Assembly: GCA_012841865.1 (NCBI GenBank)
Contig: DUTX01000063.1
Coordinates: forward strand, 1 to 64,000
Origin: Acholeplasmataceae bacterium
Lineage (GTDB): Bacteria; Bacillota_I; Bacilli_A; ML615J-28; CAG-698
Direction of reading: 5' to 3'
Length of the DNA stretch: 64,000 nt
The translations under genes and the position numbers were made by a program. Each line of letters starts with the position of its first letter. Positions within the stretch are counted from its first letter, which is position 1. Below, in pieces: positions 63,698 through 64,000 of this stretch. Under the pieces are notes generated by a model. That model had not been told where the DNA came from and ran no database searches. It saw only the letters and a program-made list of their open reading frames with translations.

Positions 63698-64000
63698 ATG
63701 GCCAAAAGAGATTATTATGAGGTATTAGGAGTTCCGAAAACTGCGACCGAAGAAGAAATCAAAAAAGCTTACCGGACCTTAGCCAAGAAATATCATCCCG
63801 ATGTCAGTAAAGAAGAAAATGCAGCCGAAAAATTCAAAGAAGTACAGGAAGCTTATGAGGTCTTAAGCGATCCCGCCAAACGCGATCAATATAATCGTTT
63901 TGGACATGACGGTCCCCAAATGGGCGGTTTTGACGGATTCGGGTTCAGCGGTTTTGGCGGTTTTGGTGGCTTCGAAGATATTTTATCTTCGATGTTCGGA
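63698..64000 (+). CDS. dnaJ: Chaperone DnaJ, N-terminal part
   Basis: The window ends after 101 codons. The J domain is complete: [22 protein letters not shown], then the HPD motif in [10 protein letters not shown], then [14 protein letters not shown]. The Gly/Phe-rich region has begun ([14 protein letters not shown]). It stimulates the DnaK ATPase. The zinc and C-terminal domains lie beyond the window. Confidence 0.96.
   Translation, partial: MAKRDYYEVLGVPKTATEEEIKKAYRTLAKKYHPDVSKEENAAEKFKEVQEAYEVLSDPAKRDQYNRFGHDGPQMGGFDGFGFSGFGGFGGFEDILSSMFG

Overview
The window looks like chromosomal DNA from a low-GC, Gram-positive-type anaerobe close to the Mollicutes/Erysipelotrichia branch of the Firmicutes. 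That placement is inferred from gene content and not from a marker phylogeny. Supporting signs are AT-rich intergenic DNA, strong AGGAGG ribosome-binding sites, T-box leaders, CIRCE/HrcA heat-shock control, many U-tailed terminators, lipobox lipoproteins and no outer-membrane genes. TGA is a normal stop here, so the code is the standard bacterial one. Nfn transhydrogenase, formate-tetrahydrofolate ligase, a Na+-pumping decarboxylase beta subunit, membrane pyrophosphatase and NADP-glutamate dehydrogenase suggest a fermentative, energy-limited life. No rRNA, CRISPR array, prophage or insertion sequence was seen.

Layout. 1-3.3 kb: tail of a DegV gene, then a minus-strand cassette of membrane protein, XRE regulator and two paralogous lipoproteins, with twin operators at its promoter. 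3.6-6.1 kb: CIRCE-controlled hsp20-groES-groEL. 6.17-6.49 kb: a candidate structured noncoding RNA with its own promoter and terminator. 7.3-9.3 kb: two-gene NHEJ (Ku and ATP-dependent ligase) beside a divergent small helical protein. 9.4-14.4 kb: a sugar ABC importer operon ending in an unusual fusion of a GH3 beta-N-acetylhexosaminidase to an AraC DNA-binding domain. 14.5-18.9 kb: a SRPBCC gene broken by a stop, a polar amino-acid ABC importer behind a T-box with probable Arg specifier, and tRNA-Leu(GAG). 19.1-25.7 kb: zinc-ribbon/SPFH cluster, SatD-like protein, membrane pyrophosphatase, OadB and an OadG-like microprotein. 25.9-34.3 kb: acetyltransferase, Ogt, a second hsp20 with a sequestered ribosome-binding site, a deaminase, a dioxygenase, a flippase, TspO, GdhA and Fhs.

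34.3-42.4 kb: T-box(Val)-valS, an HPt-like protein, folC, a SPOR-like protein, radC, a SpoIVFA/SpoIVFB-like pair and a YgjP-type peptidase. 42.4-45.3 kb is a decaying stretch with three gene remnants (AlkA, serine hydrolase, DUF998-like). 45.3-51.7 kb: a large XRE regulator, the tRNA wobble-uridine hydroxylation/methylation set (trmR-trhP1-trhP2), greA, asnA and a peroxiredoxin. 51.7-55.4 kb: a SigK-like sigma factor, the yqeG-yqeH-yqeK-rsfS ribosome-assembly set and a YlmC-type PRC-barrel protein. 55.5-59.9 kb: ROK kinase, metallo-beta-lactamase-fold hydrolase, NfnAB and AlkD. 60.2-64 kb: CIRCE-hrcA-grpE-dnaK-dnaJ, with dnaJ cut by the window end.

Most worth following: the enzyme/transcription-factor fusion, the candidate ncRNA, the hsp20 leader that looks like an RNA thermometer, the SigK-like factor with a hydrophobic N-terminus in the same window as a SpoIVFB-like protease, and the XRE/lipoprotein cassette with its twin operators.
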